Assembly (NCBI RefSeq): GCF_000023905.1
Contig: NC_013192.1
Span: 372,001 to 436,000 of the forward strand
From: Leptotrichia buccalis C-1013-b
GTDB lineage: Bacteria > Fusobacteriota > Fusobacteriia > Fusobacteriales > Leptotrichiaceae
Direction: 5' to 3'
DNA: 64,000 nucleotides
Shown here in pieces: positions 37,661 to 46,075 of the stretch. Each line of letters opens with the position of its first letter. Positions within the stretch are counted from its first letter, which is position 1. The position numbers and the translations under genes were made by a program. A model generated the notes under the pieces. It worked only from the letters and a program-made list of their open reading frames with translations, was not told the DNA's origin and searched no databases.

Positions 37661-38725
37661 CTATGAAGTTTTTCTAAAATTTAAACTATTCATTGATAAC
37701 TTTAGTTTTTGTTTATCTGTTTGAATATAATATTGTTTTGTTGTCGCAATATTTTCGTGTCCCATTATATCTGTTATCACAATATTATTTATTTTTTGAT
37801 TACTCATAAGTGTCGCTAGTGTTTTTCTGCAATCGTGAGGTTTATGTTTATTAATTTTTAAAGTTTCCAATGTTTTATAAAATTTCTCACGAAAATAATT
37901 TTTTCTTAAAGGCTTATTCTCATTCTTTTTTTTACTGAATATCCATTTATCATTGTATATTAAATAATCTGTTGGACTGTTCTCATAAAGCTCTTTTATA
38001 ATTTCAACTATATCTTTATGAATAGGTATGCTTCTATTTTTCCCTTTTCTAGTTTTATTTCCACCGTGTATAAATTCCTGCTGTAAATCTACATTTTCCT
38101 TTTTCAATTCTACAGTTTCTTCGATTCTCATACCTGTATAAATCATAATTAAAATATATTTTACCCATATTATATCCGTGTTTTCCCATAATTTTTCTAT
38201 TTCATCATAATTAAAAGGTTTTTTTTCTTTGGTTTCAGTTTCTTTTGGTAAATTTATAAATTCTGCTCTATTTTTTTCCAATATGTCTATTTCTCTCGCA
38301 TAGTCCCAAAAAATTTTTAAAAATCCTTTTGTTATACTTTTAGTTGAAATACTACAATTTAAATCATTTATTAGATTTTGCAATACTGGAGTGCTAATAT
38401 CTTTAAAAACCAGATTATGTAATTCTTTACATCGTTTAAAACTATTGATGTAACTGTTCAAAGTATTTTTAGCAACAATATCTTTTTTACTGTTTTTAAA
38501 TAACTCAAACAAATCTTTAAATTTAATTCTATGATTTTCTAAATTGTAAGGATTATTAAAATATTTATTTAATATTTCTGTTGCTTCTTTTTTAGTGCTG
38601 AAATATCCCAAAGAATGTCTTTTTTTAGTTACAGGATTAGTAACTCTAACTCTAAAAGGATTCGTTCTATTTATTTTAACTTTTGTTATACTCCCTGTAC
38701 CATTTGCATTTTTATACTTTTTCAT
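37661..38725 (-). CDS. Tyrosine recombinase (Tn916/phage-type integrase)
   Basis: The 354-residue protein has an N-terminal arm-binding domain (RVRVTNPVTKKRHSLGYFST), a core-binding SAM-like domain, and a catalytic domain with the first Arg in YTGMRIEETVEL, HDCRKTLATLM (His-x-x-Arg) and MGHENIATTKQYY (His and the nucleophile Tyr). It should integrate and excise the surrounding element. I chose ATG 38725, preceded by ATGGAGAAA; the frame stays open eight codons further. The stop points to the left end of the element, the usual placement for int. Confidence 0.93.
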   Translation of the reverse strand: MKKYKNANGTGSITKVKINRTNPFRVRVTNPVTKKRHSLGYFSTKKEATEILNKYFNNPYNLENHRIKFKDLFELFKNSKKDIVAKNTLNSYINSFKRCKELHNLVFKDISTPVLQNLINDLNCSISTKSITKGFLKIFWDYAREIDILEKNRAEFINLPKETETKEKKPFNYDEIEKLWENTDIIWVKYILIMIYTGMRIEETVELKKENVDLQQEFIHGGNKTRKGKNRSIPIHKDIVEIIKELYENSPTDYLIYNDKWIFSKKKNENKPLRKNYFREKFYKTLETLKINKHKPHDCRKTLATLMSNQKINNIVITDIMGHENIATTKQYYIQTDKQKLKLSMNSLNFRKTS

Positions 38726-38811
38726 ATTTTCTCCATTCTGAAAATCCAACTAAAAAGCATTATCTGCTTTATAATTTTAATATTATTTTTCTTTCATTGC
38801 AATATATTTAT

Positions 38812-39030
38812 TTAAAAAAATATCTGTACTAATTCATCATTACTCAATTCTAACAATTCTTTTAATTCATATATTTCTGATTGTGTAAAAAAATTTTTTC
38901 CATTCATTTTTTTATTTAGTCCACTTTCTGATATATTCATTTTTTTTGATATTTCTTTATAGTTCAATTTCTTCTTTCTAATTCTACTTTTCAATGTATA
39001 GTATACTAATCTCTTATCTTCTAAATTCAT
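38812..39030 (-). CDS. Small Cro-like HTH protein 1
   Basis: The roughly 72-residue protein has a helix-turn-helix (YKEISKKMNISESGLNKKMNG) and ends LSNDELVQIFF. It resembles two other small proteins in the element (40142-40345 and 46076-46279) that end in IFF and have Ser/Thr-x-x-x-x-KI/M-N-G in the recognition helix. Such proteins are Cro-like repressors or excisionase-type regulators. It lies directly before the integrase, so it may control int. Start chosen at the ATG after GAGTGG; a GTG three codons upstream is possible. Confidence 0.7.
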   Translation of the reverse strand: MNLEDKRLVYYTLKSRIRKKKLNYKEISKKMNISESGLNKKMNGKNFFTQSEIYELKELLELSNDELVQIFF

Positions 39031-39085
39031 ATTTACCACTCTACTTTCTCTATTTTTATTAGTATATTTTTAGCTAGAATAAGTT

Positions 39086-39250
39086 AAAATAAGTTGCAAA
39101 TTTTTATATATTACGTTTTTTGATTTTTAACTTGTATTTTAGATATATTTTCTGTTTATAGCTTTCAATAATTTAAAAATTTATTGCATAAAATTATTTT
39201 TTTTTTTGATTTGTTATTATCAATCAAAGGGGCTAAGTCTAACAGGAAGT
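39086..39250. repeat. Conserved non-coding block 1 beside rep1 (second copy at 42795)
   Basis: It begins AAAATAAGTTGCAAATT and ends with AAAAATTTATT, ATAAAATTATTTTTT and CAAAGGGGCTAAGTCTAACAGG. The same ordered blocks occur at 42795-42940. It lies immediately after the rep1 stop codon and contains a TTTGATT...AATCAAA inverted repeat. A replication origin or a recombination remnant are both possible. Confidence 0.55.
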
Positions 39251-39254
39251 ATTC

Positions 39255-40019
39255 TTATTCTTTAAATTTACTCCAATGATATATTCTTTTCCTTTTTATA
39301 ATATTTAGATAAGCAGAAAGGATTGTCTTATTTTCATCATTATCAAAAAAATTTTTCAATCTTTTCTTTTTAGAATGAGTTAAATAAGATACTGTTTTTT
39401 GTATTTTTTCTTCTGTACCCAATTTTTCTAAATGAACATTGGTTTTAAATCCATTTAGAATATTCCATTTAGTCTGTATCATTTCTTTTAATTTTTTCAT
39501 TTTAAAATGTTTGTATATCCCTTTTATTGTAAATAGTAGAATATGTAAATGAGGAAGAAAAGAATTTCTTTCAGGATTGTAGGCTATTTCCATTACTCTT
39601 AAATATCCTTTTACAGTCTTTTTCAAAAAAGGACTTTTGACTAATTTATTAAAGTTTGTCCTTACTACATTTAATTCATTTTGTAATCTACTTTTATCAT
39701 CAATTTCAACATTTTTTCCATTTATTGTCAGTATAAATATCAAATATCTATTTTTAAAATTTTCTATTTTCTTCATTATTTCAAAATATTTGGCACTTCT
39801 GTCTATTTCATCACATATAGGACAGCTTCTCCGTTTACATCTTAAATTTTTAGTAAATTTCATTGAGTTTTCGTGGCATTCAATATAATTATTAAAACAG
39901 GTATTAATACTGCTGTATTCAGATTTTGATATTATTTCGTATTCAGAATACCATTCAAGAGCCTTTAAATAATAATTTTCTTTCTCTTCTTTCACTTTTT
40001 CTGTATCTATTTTTATCAC
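39255..40019 (-). CDS. Rolling-circle replication initiator (Rep_1-like) 1
   Basis: The 254-residue protein matches pC194/pUB110-type Rep proteins: a Cys motif CKRRSCPICDEIDRS, the metal-binding HUH motif in FLPHLHILLFTIKG, and the catalytic Tyr in KTVSYLTHSKKK. It would nick an origin and become linked to the 5' end. The start is uncertain: the frame opens with GTG 40019, but AGGAG is only one base before it; a start at codon 4 would fit the spacing but reads ATA. A large hairpin lies just upstream. A paralogue lies at 40697-41440. Confidence 0.85.
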   Translation of the reverse strand: MIKIDTEKVKEEKENYYLKALEWYSEYEIISKSEYSSINTCFNNYIECHENSMKFTKNLRCKRRSCPICDEIDRSAKYFEIMKKIENFKNRYLIFILTINGKNVEIDDKSRLQNELNVVRTNFNKLVKSPFLKKTVKGYLRVMEIAYNPERNSFLPHLHILLFTIKGIYKHFKMKKLKEMIQTKWNILNGFKTNVHLEKLGTEEKIQKTVSYLTHSKKKRLKNFFDNDENKTILSAYLNIIKRKRIYHWSKFKE

Positions 40020-40050
40020 TCCTATTAATTTTTAATTTATTTTTTGAAAA

Positions 40051-40128
40051 GAGTATGGTACAATAAAAGTGGCTGTGAGTGATTTTATAAGTTTTCTTAT
40101 AAAATTGCTCCTTTTATTTATCATACTC
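40051..40128. promoter_or_regulatory. 78-base imperfect palindrome upstream of rep1
   Basis: The outer arms GAGTATG..AATAAAAG and CTTTTATT..CATACTC pair, as do the inner arms GAGTGATTTTATAAG and CTTATAAAATTGCTC, closing on TTTT. It could form a cruciform or a single-strand origin-like hairpin, or an RNA structure in the rep1 leader. Confidence 0.6.
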
Positions 40129-40141
40129 ATTTTCTTATCTC

Positions 40142-40345
40142 CTAATCTGCAAAAAATATTTCTGTCATTTCAACTGGGTCTAACCCTAATACTTCCATAA
40201 TCTCTTTCATTTCATTCTGCTTAAATGGTTTATGCTGGTTAATTTTATAACTCATTGCTGTTCTTCCTATCTTTATCTTTTTGGCTAATTGTTCAGCCGT
40301 ATAACCTTTTTCTACACACTTAGCTTTCAATTTCTTGATATTCAT
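40142..40345 (-). CDS. Small Cro-like HTH protein 2
   Basis: The 67-residue protein contains an XRE-type helix-turn-helix (TAEQLAKKIKIGRTAMSYKI) and ends DPVEMTEIFFAD. It is preceded by an AGGAGGAAAAG site. It lies upstream of rep1 on the same strand and could regulate rep expression. It is related in length and ending to the proteins at 38812 and 46076. Confidence 0.75.
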   Translation of the reverse strand: MNIKKLKAKCVEKGYTAEQLAKKIKIGRTAMSYKINQHKPFKQNEMKEIMEVLGLDPVEMTEIFFAD

Positions 40346-40471
40346 ATCTTTTCCTCCTATTGCTTTCTAACTTTGTTTTTACTTTTTTTCTGTTATTCAA
40401 CTTTATTTTTAAAGTTTTTTTTACAATTCTTTTTTAATAACCCAATAGGTGCATTGTTGCCTATTATCATT

Positions 40472-40624
40472 CTAGTTTTCTTGTATTTTTTTATCTTTTT
40501 TTAGTCGGTATTTCCATAGAGGACACCTTGTATAAAAGCACTTTTTTACTTTATCTTTGTCATCATCACAACATTCAAGGCAATACCGTTCAATAGCTTG
40601 TTTTTCAGTATTATTTTCACTCAT
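40472..40624 (-). CDS. Small Cys-rich (probably zinc-binding) phage-type protein, 50 residues
   Basis: The protein starts MSENNTEKQAIERYCLECC and continues with KKCFYTRCPLWKYRL. The pattern AI.RYCLEC..., then C....CPLW.YR occurs in small zinc-binding proteins of phages and integrative elements. The four to five cysteines could hold one zinc. A GAAAGGAATTTG site precedes ATG 40624. It lies between rep2 and the Cro-like gene on the same strand. Function is not known. Confidence 0.65.
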   Translation of the reverse strand: MSENNTEKQAIERYCLECCDDDKDKVKKCFYTRCPLWKYRLKKDKKIQEN

Positions 40625-40696
40625 AATCAAATTCCTTTCATATTATTTTTTTAATTTTTTACTTCTGTAATTTCTTCAATAACAGTTAAACTTACA

Positions 40697-41440
40697 CTAT
40701 TTAGTCTTTACCACTACCCAAAGGTACAATTTTTTGTTTCTGATAGACTTTAAATACACCATCAATACTTCCTTATCTAAATCAAAAAAGTTAATTAATC
40801 TTTTCTTTTTTGACGTTGTAAAATAAGATATTGTTTTTTCTATCTTACTTTCTCCTACTCTTTTAAATTGTATGTTCAATTTTTCTCCCTTTAATTTTTC
40901 CCATTCAACACTTATTTTATCTCTTATTTCATTCATTTTAAACTTTTTGTATGCTCCTCTTATTGTAAATAAAATAATATGTAAATGCGGGAGGAAATTA
41001 TTTCTTTCAGGAATATAAACAAGTTCTACTACTTTTAAATACCCTTTTACAATATTTTTAAAAAAAGACTTCTTTATCAACTTTCCAAATTTCTCATTAT
41101 TTTCTTTCATTTCCTTTTGTACTTTTTCACAATCAATTTCAACATTTCTGCCATTTAAAGTTAAAGAAAACATCAAATACTTATCAGAAATTTTCTCTAT
41201 TTTTTCTATTACTTCAAAATATTTCCTTGCTTTGCAATAATAGTTGCAAATAGGACAATACTTATTTTTACATCTTGCCCTTTTTTTAAACTTCAACCCA
41301 TTTTGATGACAATAATCAAAGTTGTCATAACATTTTACAATTTTATCTAAATCTTTTATAGATATAATTTCTTCAAATCTATCATCACTATAAATTTCAA
41401 ATGTCTTTTCATACTACTTTTTTATTTCATCATAGTCCAT
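40697..41440 (-). pseudogene. Rolling-circle Rep-like gene 2, stop at codon 9
   Basis: GAGAGGAGTAAT precedes ATG 41440. The frame reads MDYDEIKK, then TAG at 41414-41416, then continues in the same frame through the Cys motif CKNKYCPIC, the HUH motif FLPHLHIILFTIRG and the Tyr motif KTISYFTTSKKK to 40697. It parallels rep1 throughout. Translation could restart downstream at a TTG (41296), which would keep the catalytic part but lose about 48 residues. Either a decayed copy or a consensus error. Confidence 0.75.
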
Positions 41441-41870
41441 ATTACTCCTCTCTAAATTTTATTATTATTTATATAATATTTTCTAATACATATTTAAACT
41501 ATACAGCACCTCATAACCCATAATTTATCAATTTTAAAATTTCTACCCCTATTCTTTAAAAATTCTATCTTATATAAAACTTTACTTTCCTTTGCTTCTC
41601 CTCCTTTTCTATTTTACTAATTAATAATAGTAGAGTTGCGTCAATTCTGTCCGTATCACTCTTATCCGTGCTATTACTTATTTATAATTAGCAAAAAATT
41701 CACAAAATAATCTTAATTACTATTGCCTTTTCTTTAAAATATCAATTTCTGTTATTTTAAATAAGGCGTATAAACTTTTGTACGTTATAAGTATAACATA
41801 TAAAATTTTATATGTCAACACTCTTTTAAAAAAAATTTTTTTATGCTATAATAAATCAAAATAAAAATAG
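41441..41870. other. Divergent control region of the rep module
   Basis: This is 430 bases without a gene. The right third holds the rep-side promoter and palindromic operators (41769-41818). The left part has no open frame or repeat that I recognise. Confidence 0.5.
41790..41818 (-). promoter_or_regulatory. Minus-strand promoter with a 20-bp palindromic operator
   Basis: TTGACA (41813-41818) and TATACT (41790-41795) are 17 bases apart. The spacer holds the perfect palindrome ACATATAAAATTTTATATGT (41796-41815). GTTATACTTATAAC overlaps the -10, and CGTACAAAAGTTTATACG lies next to it. The repressor gene at 41883 is the obvious ligand source. Confidence 0.75.
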
Positions 41871-41882
41871 GTGGTTATTATT

Positions 41883-42650
41883 ATGAAAATAAATGAAAAA
41901 TTAAAAGACCTTAGACTAAAAAATAATATGACACAGCGAGAATTAGCAGAAAAATTGGGAATTTCTATTCCTACACTACAAAAATATGAATATGGTACGT
42001 TAAAGATAAAAAATGAAGTTATCTTATCATTATGTGATATTTTTGACATTTCTCCTGATGATTTTTTTAATGAAAAAAGAAATGACATATTCAAAGAAAC
42101 GGATAATTTATTAAAAGAATTAGATAAATTTAAAAATACAGATATAATAAAAGAATTAGATGAATTTGAAAAAAAAGAATATAGAAAAAATAGAGCATTG
42201 CTTGTCATTGAAAAAATAAGAAAAGATATGCAAAAAAAGGAAGAAATAGAAAAACAAAGACAAATTAAATTATCTGATTATAGAAAAAGGGTAATTAACG
42301 AAAAAATGGAAACATTTGAAGACTTTTATTATTATGAAGAAGACTTGGAAATAAATCAATTGGAATTTAAAAATTTATTTCCACTTATACAATTTTTGAT
42401 GTCTTATTTTGATTTAGATATTGAAATTAACAGAGAAATGGAACATTCTCCGTATGTAAAAATTTATAGCGAAAAACTAAAAATAAAATACGAATTGAGT
42501 ACCGAAGGGTTTGAAGAATTTTTAACTTTCTTAAATGATGATTTGATACATAATTTCTTTAGTTTATTAAATTATCGTTTTTCTAATGAGTTTGAAGAAG
42601 AGCAAGATGATGAGTATGAAATAATTGAAGATGAGGAAGATGATGAGTGA
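41883..42650 (+). CDS. XRE-family repressor with long acidic C-terminus
   Basis: The product has 255 residues from ATG 41883 (preceded by AGGTGGTTATT), or 259 from an upstream start. An N-terminal XRE helix-turn-helix (MTQRELAEKLGISIPTLQKY, about residues 18-37) is followed by charged helical sequence and a tail of Glu/Asp (EEEQDDEYEIIEDEEDDE). It is divergent from the rep-side promoter, whose spacer is a palindrome, so a CI-like repressor role is likely. No protease or LexA-like C-terminal motif is seen. A hairpin terminator follows. Confidence 0.85.
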   Translation: MKINEKLKDLRLKNNMTQRELAEKLGISIPTLQKYEYGTLKIKNEVILSLCDIFDISPDDFFNEKRNDIFKETDNLLKELDKFKNTDIIKELDEFEKKEYRKNRALLVIEKIRKDMQKKEEIEKQRQIKLSDYRKRVINEKMETFEDFYYYEEDLEINQLEFKNLFPLIQFLMSYFDLDIEINREMEHSPYVKIYSEKLKIKYELSTEGFEEFLTFLNDDLIHNFFSLLNYRFSNEFEEEQDDEYEIIEDEEDDE

Positions 42651-42689
42651 TATTATTTTAGCTAATATAGAAATTTTAACAATATTCAA

Positions 42690-42722
42690 AAAGAGTGTAG
42701 TCTGTATTTTTACACTCTTTGA
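42690..42722 (+). terminator. Terminator after the XRE repressor
   Basis: AAAGAGTGTA pairs with TACACTCTTT around GTCTGTATTTT. The U-run after it is short. Confidence 0.6.
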
Positions 42723-42794
42723 TTTCAACTTCTAAATTTATTTTATTGATTTACTTTTTCTTAATTTTTCTTATATCTTTTAACTAATTTTTTT

Positions 42795-42940
42795 AAAATA
42801 AGTTGCAAATTCTTGTATCTCATTTCTTACTTAATATTCAAAATAAATTACTTATTTTTAATTTCCAACAACTAAAAATTTATTTTATAAAATTATTTTT
42901 TACTTGATTGTTCTTGTCCAAAGGGGATTAAGTATAGAGG
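42795..42940. repeat. Conserved non-coding block 2
   Basis: Starts with AAAATAAGTTGCAAATT and ends CAAAGGGGATTAAGTATAGAGG, like 39086-39250. No rep gene lies beside this copy. The rest of the gap 42651-43126 shows no gene. Confidence 0.55.
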
Positions 42941-43083
42941 GATTTATTTTTGTCCTTAATTTGAGCGGAAAAGGGGGTACAAAGCGATTTAAAAAGTTTT
43001 TGGATAAAATGTACCAATAATTATTTTAACACTCTAAAACGCTAAAATTTGTTCTATTTTATTTCAAAAAATTTATTTGTTAT

Positions 43084-43125
43084 AAAAAAAGTTGCTTACA
43101 ATTTAGAAAGAAGCAACTTCTTTAT
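43084..43125 (-). terminator. Terminator after the secreted 182-residue protein
   Basis: On the minus strand AAGTTGCTT pairs with AAGCAACTT and is followed by T7. The loop is about 13 bases. Confidence 0.8.
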
Positions 43126-43126
43126 T

Positions 43127-43675
43127 TTATTTTTCATATATAGTTATTTTCATTCTATACTCTGTATACCCTGAATAATCTGTATAGTTAGCATTAAGTC
43201 CTTGTCTATATGTTTCTCTTCCAAAAGCCCCTACTGCTTTACTAAAAACAGAGCCACCCGATAATCCAGCTTCAAGATAAACAGTATAATAATCAAGATT
43301 AAGTTTCATAGTATCATCAGTTATATAATACAATGAATCCAGTTCCCAATTTACACCGTCAACAATTTCTCTTCTTAATCCTATTATCCCGCCTACATTA
43401 GTTAATAAATAATTTATAACATTTCCACGGTTTTTCCCAAAATAATACGGAACTCTTAATTCTACTTTAGTGACAGCATTACCTTTATAAAAAACTCTTG
43501 CTCTCGCATCACTAACTGTGTACTCGAAATAACTACCTGTTTGTTTTTTATATTTAAAATCACTATTTTTAGGAACTTGTTTAGAATAAATTTTTATTTC
43601 ATCAACAGAATTAAAAGCAAATGTTAAAATTCCTAATAAGAAAAATAAAAAAATTATATTTTTTTCATAAAACAC
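43127..43675 (-). CDS. Secreted hypothetical protein with suspect start
   Basis: The frame has a hydrophobic N-terminus (IIFLFFLLGILTFAFNS) and an exported body with IYSKQVPKNSDFKYKKQTG and many aromatic strands. I do not recognise the family. The only in-frame start is GTG 43675, which is inside the ribosome site AAGGAGTG. An ATG at 43668 with ideal spacing is out of frame and meets TAA after four codons. One more A in the following run of seven would join it to the frame as MKKNIIFLFF. A one-base deletion, real or a sequencing artefact, is therefore likely. Confidence 0.6.
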   Translation of the reverse strand: MFYEKNIIFLFFLLGILTFAFNSVDEIKIYSKQVPKNSDFKYKKQTGSYFEYTVSDARARVFYKGNAVTKVELRVPYYFGKNRGNVINYLLTNVGGIIGLRREIVDGVNWELDSLYYITDDTMKLNLDYYTVYLEAGLSGGSVFSKAVGAFGRETYRQGLNANYTDYSGYTEYRMKITIYEK

Positions 43676-43765
43676 TCCTTAATTTTAAAATAAATTTTAT
43701 TTACAATAATTTTCGCAAATAATCTACACGAATCATTATCAAAGTTTTATATTCGTCTTTGTTGG

Positions 43766-43846
43766 TTAAGAATACGAGAAATATGTAAAATCGGAGCAAC
43801 TTGTCATTAATACTCCTATTATTATTGAAAAAATTCTTTTCTTCAT
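43766..43846 (-). CDS. Putative very small lipoprotein, 26 residues
   Basis: MKKRIFSIIIGVLMTSCSDF is a typical lipoprotein signal with lipobox LMTSC, preceded by AAGGAGATGATT. The frame stops eight residues after that, at 43766. Another frame continues with LTNKDEYKTLIMIRVDY to just before the next gene, so a one-base indel may have shortened a protein of about 48 residues. It could be a small lysis-type lipoprotein, but nothing else supports that. It is in line with the 182-residue secreted protein and probably in its operon. Confidence 0.4.
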   Translation of the reverse strand: MKKRIFSIIIGVLMTSCSDFTYFSYS

Positions 43847-43904
43847 AATAAAATCATCTCCTTCCTGATTTTTTGTTTACCTAAAATATTTTATAACTTA
43901 ATTA

Positions 43905-45953
43905 TCACTTTCTTTTCAAAACAAAATATATTTCATCACTTAATTCAAAATTAGAAGCTATTATATCTGCATAACTTAAAATCGCATTTGCATTTAAATT
44001 ACTCTCAATATATAAATCATTACTAATCTCTATTGGTTGTCTAAGTTTAAAGGTTGAATTTGAGAGTATAACCCTTTCTTTTGTTTGAAAATTAGGATTA
44101 TAAATTAATTCTTTAAATGTATCAGAATCAAAATCATACAATACAATACATAATTTTTCTAATAATCCTTTCCAAGATTTTACAGGATATGGAATACCAT
44201 CAATTATTAATTTATCAGGTTTTTCTCCAGTCACGTTAATACTTGAATTTAACAAATACTCTTTTCCATACTCTATATTATTTAATTTTTGTATTTTATA
44301 ACCTGCTGGAATACTCCAAATTTCTTTTGACTTTTCATATAACTGTTCAGCTCTATTTTTAATTTCATTGTCTGTCCATATTTGATAATCATCTATATTT
44401 TTTGTTATCTCAATATTTGATTTTTTATAAAACTCTTTTTTTGTTTTGAAATTCTTATTATAACGTAATAACTCATTTTCTATTAAGGATGAATTTCCTA
44501 TTGTTCCCAAATATTCTAAATGAGTATTTTCAAATTTCTTTTCCCCCAATTCTAATTTCCATTCAGAATTTAAATTTTCAGGCATAATATATTCTATATT
44601 TAAATTAGAAACATCGTTAATTACATTATTTGAAATTTGTTCTTCAAGTTCTTTAAGGGTATATTTAAGAAGTTCCTTATTTTTTTCAAAATTATACTTT
44701 ATAAAATTAATTTTAAATTCTTCATTTCTTGGAAATATAGTTTCTAATCTTCGCTCCATTAAGTTTTTTTCTATTTTAAAATATATATCCTTCTCATCTT
44801 GATTTTCTAATATTTTTTTAGGTATACTTGCAAAAACTTTATTAATAGAACTAGTTTTATATCCACAAATTGTCCTTCTAAATATATAAGATATTAACAA
44901 ATCTATTATTTTTAAAAGTTTATCCTCATCTAATTTTTTATAATAATAAGTATCTTCAAATATTGAAAGTAATAGTGGATAAACAGTTGTGTTTTTTAAG
45001 TATTTAAAATGCTTTAATTTTTCATTTATTTTTTCATTATTTGAATTTGCATTTAAAAACCAATTATAATATTTTGAATAGGTAACAAGTTCTTCTAAAA
45101 CAGCCTCTTCATTTAACTCTTTTTGAATCCTCATATATTCTTTAAAATCATCGTAAACTTTATTTTTGTTTGCAATTTTTCCAGTTTTCATTGTTAAAAA
45201 ATCTCGAATAAAATCAGATATTTTCTTATTTGTCAATTCTATCTCAATTTTTAACCAGAAATTTTTATATAATACTGTCTGTTTTTCGTATTCAGAGTTC
45301 ATTAATAAATAATTTCGTATTAAATCAGCTTGGGTAAGTGATAATCCTGTCGAATTTAAACTTTCAAATATAAGTTGTGGATTTTCTGATTTTTTATCTT
45401 TTTCTAATTTTATAGTTACTAATTCAATTTTATATAATGCTGAATATATTTGTTCTGCTGAATAATGAGAATTTTCTAGTAACTCTTTAAAGATTTTATA
45501 ATTTCTACAAACATTTGAATTCAAGGAATCATCATTATTATCAATTAATTGTTTGTATGATACACTATCACTTTCGATAGGTTTTAAACGTATTCTTATA
45601 TTATCTGGAGATTTTTTATTTATTAAATATTGCTCCCATATACTTTCTTTTGTATCTTCTGAAATTATTTTTTCGTGTAAGGCTTTTAATAATAATGAAA
45701 TAGAAGTTATTCTTTGTTGCCCGTCTATCAAAACATATTCTTCATAATCCCTTTCTATTTTTGTTAATACATATACAACAGTTCCTAAAAAATGTTCAAT
45801 TTCTTCATTATGTTTAATTATATTTTCTATATCAGTAAACAATTTTTTACAATTTTCTTCTTGCCAATCATAATTTCTTTGATATACAGGGATATTAAAT
45901 GTTTTTTTCCCTTTTCCAATAAAATCTAATATTCTTATTTTTTTTGCTTCCAA
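43905..45953 (-). CDS. DUF262/DUF1524 (GmrSD-like) protein with altered HNH motif
   Basis: The product has about 682 residues. The N-terminal DUF262 part has IPVYQRNYDWQEENCKKLF and the nucleotide-handling DGQQRITSI motif (about residues 80-88). The middle has the DUF1524 pattern NIEYIMPENLNSEW, then LGTIGNSSL and KNFKTKKEFYKKSNI, but the usual His of EHIMPQ is Tyr. A third domain of about 120 residues ends the protein. Family members restrict modified phage DNA. Start is uncertain: GTG 45962 lies in the ribosome site, TTG 45953 is better spaced. Confidence 0.8.
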   Translation of the reverse strand: MEAKKIRILDFIGKGKKTFNIPVYQRNYDWQEENCKKLFTDIENIIKHNEEIEHFLGTVVYVLTKIERDYEEYVLIDGQQRITSISLLLKALHEKIISEDTKESIWEQYLINKKSPDNIRIRLKPIESDSVSYKQLIDNNDDSLNSNVCRNYKIFKELLENSHYSAEQIYSALYKIELVTIKLEKDKKSENPQLIFESLNSTGLSLTQADLIRNYLLMNSEYEKQTVLYKNFWLKIEIELTNKKISDFIRDFLTMKTGKIANKNKVYDDFKEYMRIQKELNEEAVLEELVTYSKYYNWFLNANSNNEKINEKLKHFKYLKNTTVYPLLLSIFEDTYYYKKLDEDKLLKIIDLLISYIFRRTICGYKTSSINKVFASIPKKILENQDEKDIYFKIEKNLMERRLETIFPRNEEFKINFIKYNFEKNKELLKYTLKELEEQISNNVINDVSNLNIEYIMPENLNSEWKLELGEKKFENTHLEYLGTIGNSSLIENELLRYNKNFKTKKEFYKKSNIEITKNIDDYQIWTDNEIKNRAEQLYEKSKEIWSIPAGYKIQKLNNIEYGKEYLLNSSINVTGEKPDKLIIDGIPYPVKSWKGLLEKLCIVLYDFDSDTFKELIYNPNFQTKERVILSNSTFKLRQPIEISNDLYIESNLNANAILSYADIIASNFELSDEIYFVLKRK

Positions 45954-46075
45954 ATTTATCACTCCATTAATTTATTTTATTTTTATTATTTTTAATTTTA
46001 AATATCTATACGCCAAAACTTATCAACCTTATTTTTTTTATTTATCTCCTTCAATCTTTTTTACCAAAAAGCAAA

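Noticed and set aside
37661-38749. Insertion of the element into a tRNA gene
   Set aside because: No tRNA-like cloverleaf is visible at either candidate junction.
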